64,000 nucleotides of DNA from Phytophthora sp. 'mugwort' (Eukaryota > Oomycota > Peronosporomycetes > Peronosporales > Peronosporaceae): positions 2,232,001 through 2,296,000 of the forward strand of contig JAUCEF010000016.1 in assembly GCA_033558025.1 (NCBI GenBank), in the 5' to 3' direction. The notes beneath the pieces were generated by a model. The model searched no databases. It saw nothing but the letters and a program-made list of their open reading frames with translations, and was not told the DNA's origin. Every line of letters begins with the position of its first letter. The first letter of the stretch is position 1. Shown piece by piece: positions 12,140 to 22,364 of the stretch. A program made the position numbers and the translations under genes.

Positions 12140-13171
12140 ATGGTTCGCATCCTTTCCGTCCTGTCAAGCACAATTGCGCTGCTAAGTGTCGCCGATGCTA
12201 CGTCAAAGTTACCCGTTATTTTCTTCCATGGCGTCACTACAACTGGGGAGTTCGCTCACAACTTCGCTGCAAATCTGACAGCAGAAGGTCGTGAAGTCGT
12301 CGGGCTTTCGTTTTGCGACGCCCAGTGCTCCATCGAGTCACTGCTGACCCAAGTTCCCGCTGCGGTGAAAGCTGTCCGCGATACGGTGGCTAATAGTTCC
12401 GTTTTCGATGACGGATACATCATCATCGGTCACTCCCAGGGCGGTGCTATCGCACGGGCTACGATCGAAGAAATGGACGACCACAAGGCCAAGCGCTTCA
12501 TCAGTCTCGCAGGGCTCCAAAACGGTCAGTTCATCGGACCCAACGCCATTGACATTGCTGTGGAATATGGAGCTCGTCCGCTCACCACTATCGTCCCAGA
12601 GCGCGTTTTCAACTACAGCACGTATCCTCCAGAAGACTATTACGGCAAGATGCAGAAAGACTTCACCCTCTTCTGTATCGAAAACCCAGACACACAGTAC
12701 GAGTTTGCACAGTTCAACGTCCAGCGTTGGCCGCAGTTCGGAAGCTGGTCCACTACGAACAAGTTTTTACCCGTCTACAACAACGTGAACCCTTGTCTCC
12801 CGGGCAACGACCAGTGTATCAGCGACCAGCACCGCCGCAAGGCCAACTTCCTCAAGCTGGAAGAGGCACATTTCTTCGCCTCACCTGTGGACGACGCCAT
12901 CATGCCGTGGGAGAGCTGCATCTTCGGGCGCTACACGGAGGTGGACACACTCGACGAGATCGAGACGGCTTTCATGAACAGGACGGTAGTCAACATGACC
13001 GACACACTAGAGTACCGTGAGGACACGTTCGGACTGCGCACACTGGACGAACGTGGTGGTCTGCATCTTCATGTGGCTCCCAACGTAACGCACAGCTGCT
13101 GGTGCGTGGATGAAAAGTACTGCAAGTGGGCTCCTGTGTACGACCAGTACATCTACCCGGTCCTGAACTAA
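12140..13171 (+). CDS. Secreted palmitoyl-protein-thioesterase-like alpha/beta hydrolase (343 aa)
   Basis: The frame is open further upstream, but the ATG at 12140 gives a clean secretory signal (MVRILSVLSSTIALLSVADA) placed just after an Inr-like motif. The mature part begins KLPVIFFHG, the oxyanion region of alpha/beta hydrolases. The nucleophile elbow is GHSQGG, with Ser at about residue 99. Asp at about 251/252 (PVDDAIMPWES) and His at about 318 (NVTHSCW) are the likely triad partners, in the order and spacing seen in lysosomal palmitoyl-protein thioesterases. Several Asn-X-Ser/Thr sites and paired cysteines fit secretion or lysosomal transport. The expected reaction is removal of fatty acyl groups from cysteine thioesters; the substrate is unknown. 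A damaged copy follows in tandem 560 bp downstream. Confidence 0.82.
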   Translation: MVRILSVLSSTIALLSVADATSKLPVIFFHGVTTTGEFAHNFAANLTAEGREVVGLSFCDAQCSIESLLTQVPAAVKAVRDTVANSSVFDDGYIIIGHSQGGAIARATIEEMDDHKAKRFISLAGLQNGQFIGPNAIDIAVEYGARPLTTIVPERVFNYSTYPPEDYYGKMQKDFTLFCIENPDTQYEFAQFNVQRWPQFGSWSTTNKFLPVYNNVNPCLPGNDQCISDQHRRKANFLKLEEAHFFASPVDDAIMPWESCIFGRYTEVDTLDEIETAFMNRTVVNMTDTLEYREDTFGLRTLDERGGLHLHVAPNVTHSCWCVDEKYCKWAPVYDQYIYPVLN

Positions 13172-13732
13172 GTGCGGGTGATACAGAAGAAGTTGGTTTA
13201 GCCAGAATGGTATGTGTTTTTGACGCAGTCGTGTTGTTGCATATAGCTTGAAGATGATCGTGTTTGGCAGATAATTAGACTAGATAAGTCTGATATTGAC
13301 ACAGAAACAATCAAATATATTTGGCGTCTTGTGAGTATTGATGCATAAATATTAGTAATAGCGCTGTCGTCGTAGCACACTTCACGTATTAACAAGCTCC
13401 ATTTATTATTAATAATCCTCAACTCGAACGCAAATGACCGTTGGAGCGCAGATGATTACGCAAATTGATTATTACTGTGCTGCATTTGTGCCCTTAGCAC
13501 CAGCCGCCATGTTGGAGCATGTGTTGGTCGCATTGACGTCCGCTGACCAAAGACATCGCAACGTCTTAACTCTCGCTAGGCGCGCAAGCCTGTCCAACAC
13601 CTCGATTGCTACCAGCAGACAACCGAATCCAATCGTGCCGCCATCCGTTTTAACGTCCGCGATGATTCCAAGAAGGTCGGTCATTCCCACTTTCACCTGG
13701 ATCCGCTCAATCCTCAACCCCAGGTCATCTCC
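13172..13732. other. Spacer between tandem thioesterase copies
   Basis: AT-rich sequence without a supported gene. The last 60 nt hold an Inr-like motif and resemble the leader of the first copy (shared ATCCGCTCAAT). Confidence 0.5.
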
Positions 13733-14770
13733 ATGATGATTCGCTTCTTCCCCGTGCTAGTAGCGAGTGCGATTATGCTGGTAAATGTCACTAGGACGAC
13801 GTCGAAGCTGCCCGTCATCTTCTTCCATGGTGTTCTGGCAAACCGGGAGTTTGGGAACAACTTCGCGGCAAACCTCACAGCTGAGGGGCGGGAGGGTTGT
13901 CGCTATCTCATTCTGTGAAGCTCAGTGCTCCATCGAGCCACTCGTAACTCAGACCCTCAGGCCGTCAAGGCCGTCTGTGCTGCTGTGGCCAACAGCTCGG
14001 CCTTCGACGACGGATATATTGTCATCGGACATTCAATCGGTGGTCTCGTTGCTCGCGCTACGATCGAAGAAATGAACGACCACAAGGCCAAGCGCTTCAT
14101 CAGTCTCGCAGGGCTCCAAAACGGTCAGTTCATCGGACCCAACGCCATTGACATTGCTGTGGAATATGGAGCTCGTCCGCTCACCACTATCGTCCCAGAG
14201 CGCGTTTTCAACTACAGCACGTATCCTCCAGAAGACTATTACGGCAAGATGCAGAAAGACTTCACCCTCTTCTGTATCGAAAACCCAGACACACAGTACG
14301 AGTTTGCACAGTTCAACGTCCAGCGTTGGCCGCAGTTCGGAAGCTGGTCCACTACGAACAAGTTTTTACCCGTCTACAACAACGTGAACCCTTGTCTCCC
14401 GGGCAACGACCAGTGTATCAGCGACCAGCACCGCCGCAAGGCCAACTTCCTCAAGCTGGAAGAGGCACATTTCTTCGCCTCACCTGTGGACGACGCCATC
14501 ATGCCGTGGGAGAGCTGCATCTTCGGGCGCTACACGGAGGTGGACACACTCGACGAGATCGAGACGGCTTTCATGAACAGGACGGTAGTCAACATGATGG
14601 ACACACTATAGTACCATGAGGACACGTTCGGACTGCGCACACTGGACGAACGTGGTGGTCTGCATCTTCATGTGGCTCCCAACGTAACGCACAGCTGCTG
14701 GTGCGTGGATGAAAAGTACTGCAAGTGGGCTCCTGTGTACGACCAGTACATCTACCCGGTCCTGAACTAA
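13733..14770 (+). pseudogene. Broken tandem copy of the thioesterase-like gene
   Basis: It starts at ATG 13733 with its own signal peptide (MMIRFFPVLVASAIMLV) and the FFHG motif. Compared with the first copy, it has one extra G near 13893 and one base missing near 13955. The frame is therefore shifted over about 60 nt and meets a TGA at 13916-13918. The original frame resumes with the GHSIGG nucleophile elbow. A second stop, TAG at 14609-14611, replaces the GAG seen at the matching place in copy 1. After it the frame is again open to the TAA at 14768-14770. The 5' third differs from copy 1 at about a quarter of positions by eye. From about 14058 to the stop the two copies are nearly identical. 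Confidence 0.85.
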
Positions 14771-14878
14771 CTAACTCATGAGTTCATACACAAGTACCGA
14801 GAGATTTGATATTGAAAGTTGACATTAAAGAAAGAAAAATCAATACGTTCACTTCAAAGCCCTAACTCCGAGCCAAGC

Positions 14879-17800
14879 CTAGAACAGCAATGGAGCGTAC
14901 ATGTCTGAATCGACCGGTGGAGAACTAAAGGCGGTCTTGCGACGGCGAATTACTACTAAAGAAACTACAGCAGCAAGCACCGCACCACTCAGCAACATCA
15001 CGACAACTGGGTGGTTTTGTGTAGCTTCGGAAAGTAAAGAGACAGGAACGTAGTAATAATTACTGTAGACTCGATTAATGCTTGCCGGTTCGCAACGCAT
15101 GAGCTCAGCGTCTGAGTTCGGCACATCTAGCAGCGCTGTGCAGACAACACGGGTTCCAGCACAGCCTTGACAACATTCCTTCCCATCTGACTCCACGTAT
15201 GTACTCGTCTCCGTACTCCGGACGATATTTCCACCACAGGCTTCATACAAGCCAGCGTTTGCGTTGCCCGCACAGACGTCGTACTGACATTTCGTGCTCG
15301 GCACGTCAAACTGGGGACCTTTACAGTCTGCAATGGAAAAGGAACGGCCACACGTTTTCGTATGAATCGAGTCGCCATATCCCACGTACGTGAAGTCACA
15401 CGACACGTCAAAGTTCGTGGAAGCCTCAGTATGTGGGAGATGTAACATCTCCACACCAAAACGGGTGACGATCTCAGGAGAGTCTTTAGTCACTTTGAGA
15501 ATTTCAACCGACGTACGGTTCTCCAATGCTCCAGTACAGACAACTTCGGACACATCCATCCGCAATTCAGTTTGCGAGTATTGCAGTCCAACGGTCGGAT
15601 GAAAGTCAAACGTCAATTCGGCAAAGTCGCTGCCCGGATACGCACACGTTTGTGCCGCAATCGGAAGCCGTGAGATCGACGTCTGGTACCACATTTCGCT
15701 AAAGTGGTTGCATACATCGACAGCACTGTTCACATGGAGATGCACATAGAAGAAAAACCTGCGCACAAGCCCACATTGCGACCACGCTTCAATGGAAATC
15801 TTCGTCTCGGGGTCTGAAAACGTTAGCACGTCGTCATCGTCGTATATAGCTTCACACATTGGCCATTTGCATGCCGATTCGGCACTTGTTTGGCGTCTGG
15901 TCTTCCAGAGCTGCCACTTTTCCGAGTCCCCGTTCACTTTGAAGCGCCAATGAACAAAGTCGTTTACATCCCAATCTCCCTCGAAATTCAACGTCTGGGT
16001 CGTCTCAATGAGTTCGGACAGCTTTGCCATGTACAGACATTGACCATCATCGCCATAGTACGATGTGCACTCCAGTGCGCGGTGCACTTGATTCACTGTC
16101 TGGTAGTCTTCTTGGTGCAGATGTTGTAGTACGTGGTCGGACTCGACAGCCACAGCAGGCTTGATACGAGCGGTGACGGTCGCTAACGTATCGCCATTTA
16201 CCACAAGACACTGCTCGAAAGTACACGACTGTTCACTATCACCCTCGCAATAGCGCACGTCATAGTCCGAGCCACATCGATAGTCGGTCCAAAACTCCCT
16301 CAAAGCAGTGGACATTTTGCAGCACCACGTGCACTGGCCAACCGGTACTGGAGCTATCACGTTGTCGCATGTCCTGTCGGCCTGCTTGAGTGGGTTTACG
16401 CCTATCTTTTCGTGGTTCAGGAGCTCTCCGAGCATCGCATCTTGGTCAAAACACGAACGACTCGCGTCATGCGAGTATCGCGTGTACTTAGCTTGAAAAA
16501 AAGGTTTCTTGCTGAATTGATGCAGGTCGCAGCGGTTGTTGGTACTGCAGCCATCGTTTTCGGCTTGGTCTCCAAAGTTTAAGTATTGTTGGACCAGGTC
16601 GTTTGCCTTGGCTACGTTGGCCAACGTGAGCTCAGCCGTCCGTCCGCTGTGGGTAGTACCCGGGACCAAGCCGCAGAAACTAGCAGGACATGGAGTTGTC
16701 GCTCGAGGCCGATACTTGTCCAAGATGACAAGACATCCGACACAAGTGGCACTCGAATAGTAATCGTACGCATCCATCTCCAGTCGATATTTGCCGTAGT
16801 TTTTAAAGACGATACTGTTGACGGCTTCAGCTCGGTTTGACTGGTAGTCTTTCCATGTCTTAGCTGCATCGTGTATGGGCAGGTCTTGATCACCAGGAAC
16901 CATTGGGTCGAACGCTGCTGCGTTTGGAGCTCGTGCCACCACGTCGTTAAACTTCATCGGCCAGGACGAGGTGACACTACCGAGGATTGGACTGAGATAT
17001 CCTGCATAATACTCTGGATTGTGTATCTTCACAGCCGACATACACACACGAGGATCCAGAGAGCTATCGGCAAGTAGCAAGAGTTTGGTCGAGTCATAGC
17101 CACTGGTTGGAAGAGGGAGCGGGATGCCCCACTTGTCCACGACGTGATCAAAAGAGCAGACGCTGGACGGTGAGTCCACTTGGTGCTTGTAGCCGCTCAC
17201 CAAGCTCCACACACAAGCCGAGGCGCAGTTTGCGACGTGCACGCATACTTTGACACGTTCCCTGGTCTGCATTTCAAAGCCGGCCGGACAGCCACAGTAA
17301 CAGTGGCGGGTGCCGTCGTTACCGATAAGCGTGACCGGAACGCCATTCTCAAGGCTTGCGCAGTCTAGTGACTGCGTGACAGCGAACGGATTGTACATGA
17401 AGATATCGTCATCTTCCTTCAGCTCGATGCAGCTTTCCGGTCCACCTTCACAGTTTTCGCCACTCCCGTGCATCTGAAAGTTCACTACATTAATAATTTG
17501 ATTCACGCTCTCGAACGTGACGATCTCGTCGTACGATGTTTTATCGGTGGCAAACGAAATGACAGCAGTAAAACTGTCCGTCAACCTTGCAGCTGATTCT
17601 AAGGGACAAACATCCCCGAAGTCCGGGAACGCCGCGACGCGGTCGAGATCGTCTTCAGTGACATCATTGTCTCCGTACGCCGTGTCGGAGCATCTGCCGG
17701 GGACCACTGCGGTCTGAAAGTTAAGGGCCACACCGCTGTCCATGTCGACAGTGTCGGCCACAATTTGCTTCATATCCCGCGCCCAGGTCGCCATCGTCGA

Positions 17801-18121
17801 GAGCCTCGAGCTCTCGATACACTTGGAGAATAGCAACAGGACGTCGATCTGACCGTCGTAGACGGCGTCCGCGTTCTGTGAGCACATGACGAGGTCGTCT
17901 TCGATCCCCTCGCTACCTGTTACTCCCATGGCGGCGAACTGCGTCATGACCAGGTCGCTGGGCAGCTCTTCGGACGACGAGAGGAACGATGTGCCATTGC
18001 TAGCAAGTGACACAGCCAAGTGGTTGTTGAATCTCAATGGGGACGCCAGGACGGAGTGGAGGGTGGCCAAGATGACCAGCAACCCCAGCAATTCCGACCA
18101 TTTCGAGGAAGCAACTCGCAT
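14879..18121 (-). CDS. Large cysteine-rich type I membrane protein, unrecognised family (1080 aa)
   Basis: Single exon with ATG at 18121 and TAG at 14879. An N-terminal signal peptide (LLGLLVILATLHSVLA, about residues 10-26) precedes a roughly 1000-residue ectodomain rich in cysteines, including a CYCGCPAGFE motif and a TWCCK/CCQGC pattern. One transmembrane helix lies near 1036-1057 (VVVMLLSGAVLAAVVSLVV). It is followed by a stop-transfer RRRK and a short tail ending YAPLLF, which could be a tyrosine or dileucine sorting signal. I do not recognise the family. A surface or endosomal receptor or adhesion role is only an inference from topology. The gene is divergent from the SulP transporter, with 1.35 kb between starts. 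Confidence 0.8.
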   Translation of the reverse strand: MRVASSKWSELLGLLVILATLHSVLASPLRFNNHLAVSLASNGTSFLSSSEELPSDLVMTQFAAMGVTGSEGIEDDLVMCSQNADAVYDGQIDVLLLFSKCIESSRLSTMATWARDMKQIVADTVDMDSGVALNFQTAVVPGRCSDTAYGDNDVTEDDLDRVAAFPDFGDVCPLESAARLTDSFTAVISFATDKTSYDEIVTFESVNQIINVVNFQMHGSGENCEGGPESCIELKEDDDIFMYNPFAVTQSLDCASLENGVPVTLIGNDGTRHCYCGCPAGFEMQTRERVKVCVHVANCASACVWSLVSGYKHQVDSPSSVCSFDHVVDKWGIPLPLPTSGYDSTKLLLLADSSLDPRVCMSAVKIHNPEYYAGYLSPILGSVTSSWPMKFNDVVARAPNAAAFDPMVPGDQDLPIHDAAKTWKDYQSNRAEAVNSIVFKNYGKYRLEMDAYDYYSSATCVGCLVILDKYRPRATTPCPASFCGLVPGTTHSGRTAELTLANVAKANDLVQQYLNFGDQAENDGCSTNNRCDLHQFSKKPFFQAKYTRYSHDASRSCFDQDAMLGELLNHEKIGVNPLKQADRTCDNVIAPVPVGQCTWCCKMSTALREFWTDYRCGSDYDVRYCEGDSEQSCTFEQCLVVNGDTLATVTARIKPAVAVESDHVLQHLHQEDYQTVNQVHRALECTSYYGDDGQCLYMAKLSELIETTQTLNFEGDWDVNDFVHWRFKVNGDSEKWQLWKTRRQTSAESACKWPMCEAIYDDDDVLTFSDPETKISIEAWSQCGLVRRFFFYVHLHVNSAVDVCNHFSEMWYQTSISRLPIAAQTCAYPGSDFAELTFDFHPTVGLQYSQTELRMDVSEVVCTGALENRTSVEILKVTKDSPEIVTRFGVEMLHLPHTEASTNFDVSCDFTYVGYGDSIHTKTCGRSFSIADCKGPQFDVPSTKCQYDVCAGNANAGLYEACGGNIVRSTETSTYVESDGKECCQGCAGTRVVCTALLDVPNSDAELMRCEPASINRVYSNYYYVPVSLLSEATQNHPVVVMLLSGAVLAAVVSLVVIRRRKTAFSSPPVDSDMYAPLLF

Positions 18122-18242
18122 GGGGAAACTAAGAGTGACTGGTGATGGCCCTCAATATCATTAACAAGATTCGACCGCTCGGGCCGATGCCCCTTCGCAC
18201 GGACGGATCTTAAGCGACTGTTGACGATCACGGTTTCCATGA

Positions 18243-18271
18243 CGGCAGTACGTAGAGTCTACGTACTGCCG
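18243..18271. repeat. Perfect short palindrome in divergent promoter region
   Basis: Two 14-nt perfect arms (CGGCAGTACGTAGA) around a single G, 122 nt upstream of the minus-strand membrane-protein start. It may be a dimeric transcription-factor site; the role is inferred. Confidence 0.6.
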
Positions 18272-19360
18272 GACTACGGTAGAACATCGACGGACTGCCT
18301 CGGGCTCTTTACTTGACTGTCGAACGTAGTGCGGTTTCACTCTTTCAGGACTGACACTTCAACTTGGGCTGCTACGGCTGACTGGTCAAGCCCCGCATGG
18401 ATCTTTATAATATGGATTATATACAAATAATAATCTCATTGTTACCGTGTCGGCGCACTGCCCGACGTCGGAAATAGTGGTCCGCTCGACTGATTTTGAG
18501 ACGCTACGGCCAGCAGTTGCCCCCGGTGCGGCGCTTCTCCACCAGCCATGCTCCGGCCTCGAGCCTCCGGATACCTAAATGTGCAGGGCGGAACAACGCA
18601 CCAATGCCGCGCGTTGCTGTCGCAGGGACAACGTCGCGGCGAATTGAAAACTCCGCGCGCCGCTGTCCATACGAAATCAACGTGGTCTGGTCTGGTCATG
18701 CTGCCAAGCCACCAACCGTGCGCTGTGGTTTATGAGACGGCTGAGGGTGGCAATGGCAGGCTCAACAGGAACTACCAGTCACTTCACCCGAGCAAGCCGA
18801 GCTTGAACAGCAACGCTGTTCATCCCAAGGATAAACAGACGCCGTCCTCCATTCCGCCGATTAGGACAAAAACGGCGAGCTGGACTAACAATCGAGCGAC
18901 CTTGCTATGACAGCATGCATGATATCATGACCTTTTCTCACCCGCAGTGCTGCCGAGCCGGTGAGGAGGAAGTGCAGAAGGACCGGAGCATACCGGTCAA
19001 GTCATGACCGGTAAGGCGCCGGCAAGTTTGGCCGTCGTTTTGGCAAAACAAAGCGGTTTTGCAGACCTGTCCGCTGGGCTATCGTGTAGCCAGGCATCCG
19101 GCCAGCCACGCTGCGGATTTGAGCCATTTTTCATGGACGCCGAATAAGTTGTAGACAATTTTTCAGCCATTGGCGGGCACGCGCCGTAGCGTCGAGCAGG
19201 GCTGGCAATGCACAACCATACCACGCTTAAGCAGCCTGCAGTGCAGCAGCCAAAATTTACATCAGCGGCTGAGTCAGCCGGCCGTGTTGGACGGAACGTC
19301 GGTCGCCTTTGAGTGCCCCTTATAAGAGTATGATAGACGTCCGGAGCTGTTGGTTGGACG
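18272..19360. other. Intergenic region upstream of SulP gene
   Basis: No supported gene. It contains a second small inverted repeat, ACCGGTCA / TGACCGGT at 18992-18999 and 19005-19012. Overlapping short open frames on both strands have no recognisable motifs. Confidence 0.5.
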
Positions 19361-19362
19361 CC

Positions 19363-19370
19363 TATATAAA
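19363..19370 (+). promoter_or_regulatory. TATA box of SulP gene
   Basis: TATATAAAAGG lies about 105 nt upstream of the ATG. It matches the eukaryotic TATA consensus and is well placed, leaving room for a leader of about 70 nt. Oomycete promoters usually rely on Inr-type motifs, so a good TATA match is less common. Confidence 0.55.
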
Positions 19371-19468
19371 AGGGCCAAAGTCTCAGCTCGCCGTGCGTGG
19401 CACTGGCCGCGTCACACTAGTTAATTCACCTCCTAATCTTCACTAGCTCTGCGCTTCTCGCCACAATC

Positions 19469-22321
19469 ATGGACAGCACGGGGGCCACGGCGCGCACGCC
19501 GCGCACGCGCCGGTCGCCTCTGTCCGGGCGTCGTGACTTCGGCAGTCTTCTGATGCCGGAGTCGCCGGCCATCAGCCGCAGTTACGACGGCAGCACGTCC
19601 CTGTCGATGCGCGGCCTGCCGCCGGCCTCTGCCGGCAACATGAAGACGCCGCGCCACTCGTACCACCCGCGCCGCGCCGGCGCAGCGGCCGTGACCATGG
19701 ACGACATGGTCGTCGACTTGGAGGAGAACGCGACGCTGCTGAACCCGAGGGACGGCCCCGTGCTCACCCCCCCGCAGCGGAAGACCAAGATCGGCGTCTA
19801 CGGCGTGCTCAATACTGTCATCCTCGTGCCGCTCATGATCAGTTTCGCGCAGATCATCTTTCGCGACCCCGAGTTCCAGCCGTACATGAACGACCTGGTC
19901 AAGCTCGTGCTCGTGTCGGCCGCCGTGCACCAGATCTGCTTCACGTGCGTCAGCTCGCTGCCTTTCGCCATGGGTCAAGTGCAAGATGCCGGTCTCATCT
20001 TCCTCTCGGCCATGTGCTCATCCATCATCAAGTCGCTGCACGAGATTCGAGGAGACGACTTCTCCATGGAGGAGGTGCTGGCCACAACGCTGTTCGCCAT
20101 GGCCGTGTCGACGGCCGTGTTGGGCGCGGCGCTGATTGTCACCGGCAAGCTCCGTCTAGCAAGCTTTGTGCAATACCTGCCCATGCCTGTGGTCGGTGGA
20201 TACCTGGCCTTCATTGGTTTCTACGCGATGGAGGCTGGACTGTCGATGATGACCGCACAAAGTATCAAAGAGCCTGCCGACTGGATTAAGCTCGCCGACT
20301 GGGATGCGTTGCTGCTGTCTGTGCCAGGCGTCATCGCCGGCGCGAGCATTTTCTGGGTCAACTCGCGCTGGGACAACATGGCTGTAATGCCCTGCTGCTT
20401 GGCGGCTATGCTGATTACCTTTTACGGCCTGCTGCTTGTCACGGGATCGTCGCTTGATGATGCTCGCGCCGCTGGGTGGGTTGCTGAGCCACCCCCGTCG
20501 CCGCGTGCCATCACGCAGATCTACGGGTTTTACGACTTTTCCAAGATCAATTTCTCACCTTTGACCGCGCAGATCCCGACGTGGGTCGCGATGTATTTCG
20601 TCGTGGCTTTCTCTTCATCGCTGGACGTGGCTGCTGTCGAGACGGCGTTGGGCAAGCCGCTGGATCACAACCACGAGCTTCAAACTGTGGGTATCAGCAA
20701 CCTGCTGTCAGGTCTTGGTGGTGGCTTCACCGGCTCGTACCTCTTCTCACAGACCATCTTCACTCTTCGCGGCAAACTCGACAGTCGCTACGTCGGCCTG
20801 ATCGTGTTCATCCTTGAGATCGTCATCGTCCTGAGTCCGTTCTCCATTATCGCGTTTGTACCCAAGGTTTTCTTCGGTGCGCTGCAGATGCTCGTGTGTC
20901 TCGACCTCATGATCGAGTGGCTCTGGCACGCACGCAACAAGCTCCTTCCGCGCGAATACGGCATCGTGTGGCTTACGTTCCTGTCCATGGTGTTCGTGAA
21001 CCTCGAGTTGGGTATCGTGGTCGGTATTGTCATTGCTGGTTTCAACTTCATCTACTCGTATATCGCAACGGCCAGTGTCCACCGAGTCATGAAGCGTTCG
21101 CGCGTCGAGCGTGACCTTCGCGAACGTGTGCTACTTCAGAATATGCGCATGGCGATCGTCACGTTAGAACTGGAAGGCTACATTTTCTTCGGCTCGAGTG
21201 TAAAAGTCATGGACGAGGTGCGTCGTCACGTGCTCGTGACTACGACAGAAAAGCAAGAAGCAAAGACTAGCACTCTTTCCGGTGCGTCACCAATGCTGTC
21301 CCGACGAAATGCGGCCTCTCCCTACGTAGCTCGATCACTGAATGACACGTTCAGCGACGATCTCGCCACTCTAGACTCGGTCTTTGATGATCATGAGATG
21401 CATGGCTACTCGACGACGCCTAAGGCTGGCAAGAACGGATCTGCTGCTCTCCATGCTGCTCGTACAAGATACTTTATCCTGGACTTCGAGAAGGTTAGCG
21501 GCGTGGATGCTACAGCAGTTCGAAGCTGCTTTAACGCCACGAAGGAGCTGCTCGCTCAGCACGGTATTGCCCTCATCTTTGCAAGTGTTCCGACAGATGC
21601 AGAGCGACTGCTGCGCGTCCACGACGTGATCGAGAAGGAAGACGGCTCTGGCACGGGTTCTCTTGTCTTCGACACGCTAGACAAGGCATTAGAATGGTGT
21701 GAAGACGAGCTGCTAGTATCGGAAGGTGTGTTGCCACTTAGTGAATCAGCACCAGCCTTGGCAAGTAGCGGTGGGGACGAAGGTCAGCACTGGCAATTAC
21801 TGGATGAACTTTTACCTCGCTCTGACGGCTCGCATCGTAAGGATGAATTTGTGCTCACGAACTCGCTTCTGGACGGCTCCAAGTCGCAAGGCAGCGAAGA
21901 CTCCAGTGCCGTGCTCACTCGGGAACTCGGTGAGATGTACGTAACTCACTTGCTCAAGCAGGAGGGCGAGACGCTGTACCGTGCCGGTGGGCTCGTGAAT
22001 GGTGTCTACTTCATTGGCTACGGCAAGGTGGACGTCTTTATGCCGTCCAAGATCCACGAAGGTCTAGGTCCGGGGTTCCGTGGTCGCAAACGCATTACTC
22101 GAGTGTGCCAAGGGGGTCTGGTAGGCGCGTCCGAGATGATCTTGCACAAGCGTCACCAGTTTACTGCGCAGGCCCGGTCACCCAGTTCCGTCTTCTTCCT
22201 GAGCAAGTCGGACTACGCGCGTATGCAGAAGGCACACCCCGCCTTGGCTGCGCGCTTCCAGCAGGCCATGCTGCAGTCCATGGCCATTGGTGTCCTCGAG
22301 TCCAACATGACGGACGATTGA
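19469..22321 (+). CDS. SulP/SLC26-type anion transporter with STAS and C-terminal cNMP-binding-like domain (950 aa)
   Basis: Single exon. Residues 1-105 are a Ser/Arg-rich cytoplasmic tail. About 107-535 form the SulP membrane core, with many hydrophobic helices and family-like segments (VQYLPMPVVGGYLAFIGFYA; ALGKPLDHNHELQTVGISNL). A STAS domain spans about 560-755, opening MAIVTLELEGYIFFGSSVKV. It is split by a Ser-rich insert near 590-665 and resumes at YFILDFEKVSGVDATAV. Residues about 827-940 fold like a cyclic-nucleotide-binding domain (GETLYRAGGLVNGVYFIGYG). The usual phosphate-binding cassette (GE.AL....R.A) is replaced by GASEMILHKRHQFTAQA, so true cNMP binding is doubtful. The overall plan recalls vacuolar SulP proteins of fungi. 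Substrate (sulfate, other anion or amino acid) is unknown. Confidence 0.87.
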   Translation: MDSTGATARTPRTRRSPLSGRRDFGSLLMPESPAISRSYDGSTSLSMRGLPPASAGNMKTPRHSYHPRRAGAAAVTMDDMVVDLEENATLLNPRDGPVLTPPQRKTKIGVYGVLNTVILVPLMISFAQIIFRDPEFQPYMNDLVKLVLVSAAVHQICFTCVSSLPFAMGQVQDAGLIFLSAMCSSIIKSLHEIRGDDFSMEEVLATTLFAMAVSTAVLGAALIVTGKLRLASFVQYLPMPVVGGYLAFIGFYAMEAGLSMMTAQSIKEPADWIKLADWDALLLSVPGVIAGASIFWVNSRWDNMAVMPCCLAAMLITFYGLLLVTGSSLDDARAAGWVAEPPPSPRAITQIYGFYDFSKINFSPLTAQIPTWVAMYFVVAFSSSLDVAAVETALGKPLDHNHELQTVGISNLLSGLGGGFTGSYLFSQTIFTLRGKLDSRYVGLIVFILEIVIVLSPFSIIAFVPKVFFGALQMLVCLDLMIEWLWHARNKLLPREYGIVWLTFLSMVFVNLELGIVVGIVIAGFNFIYSYIATASVHRVMKRSRVERDLRERVLLQNMRMAIVTLELEGYIFFGSSVKVMDEVRRHVLVTTTEKQEAKTSTLSGASPMLSRRNAASPYVARSLNDTFSDDLATLDSVFDDHEMHGYSTTPKAGKNGSAALHAARTRYFILDFEKVSGVDATAVRSCFNATKELLAQHGIALIFASVPTDAERLLRVHDVIEKEDGSGTGSLVFDTLDKALEWCEDELLVSEGVLPLSESAPALASSGGDEGQHWQLLDELLPRSDGSHRKDEFVLTNSLLDGSKSQGSEDSSAVLTRELGEMYVTHLLKQEGETLYRAGGLVNGVYFIGYGKVDVFMPSKIHEGLGPGFRGRKRITRVCQGGLVGASEMILHKRHQFTAQARSPSSVFFLSKSDYARMQKAHPALAARFQQAMLQSMAIGVLESNMTDD

Positions 22322-22364
22322 GCATGGAGGGTGTGTAGTGCTGCAGCCTGCATGCATAGTCTAT

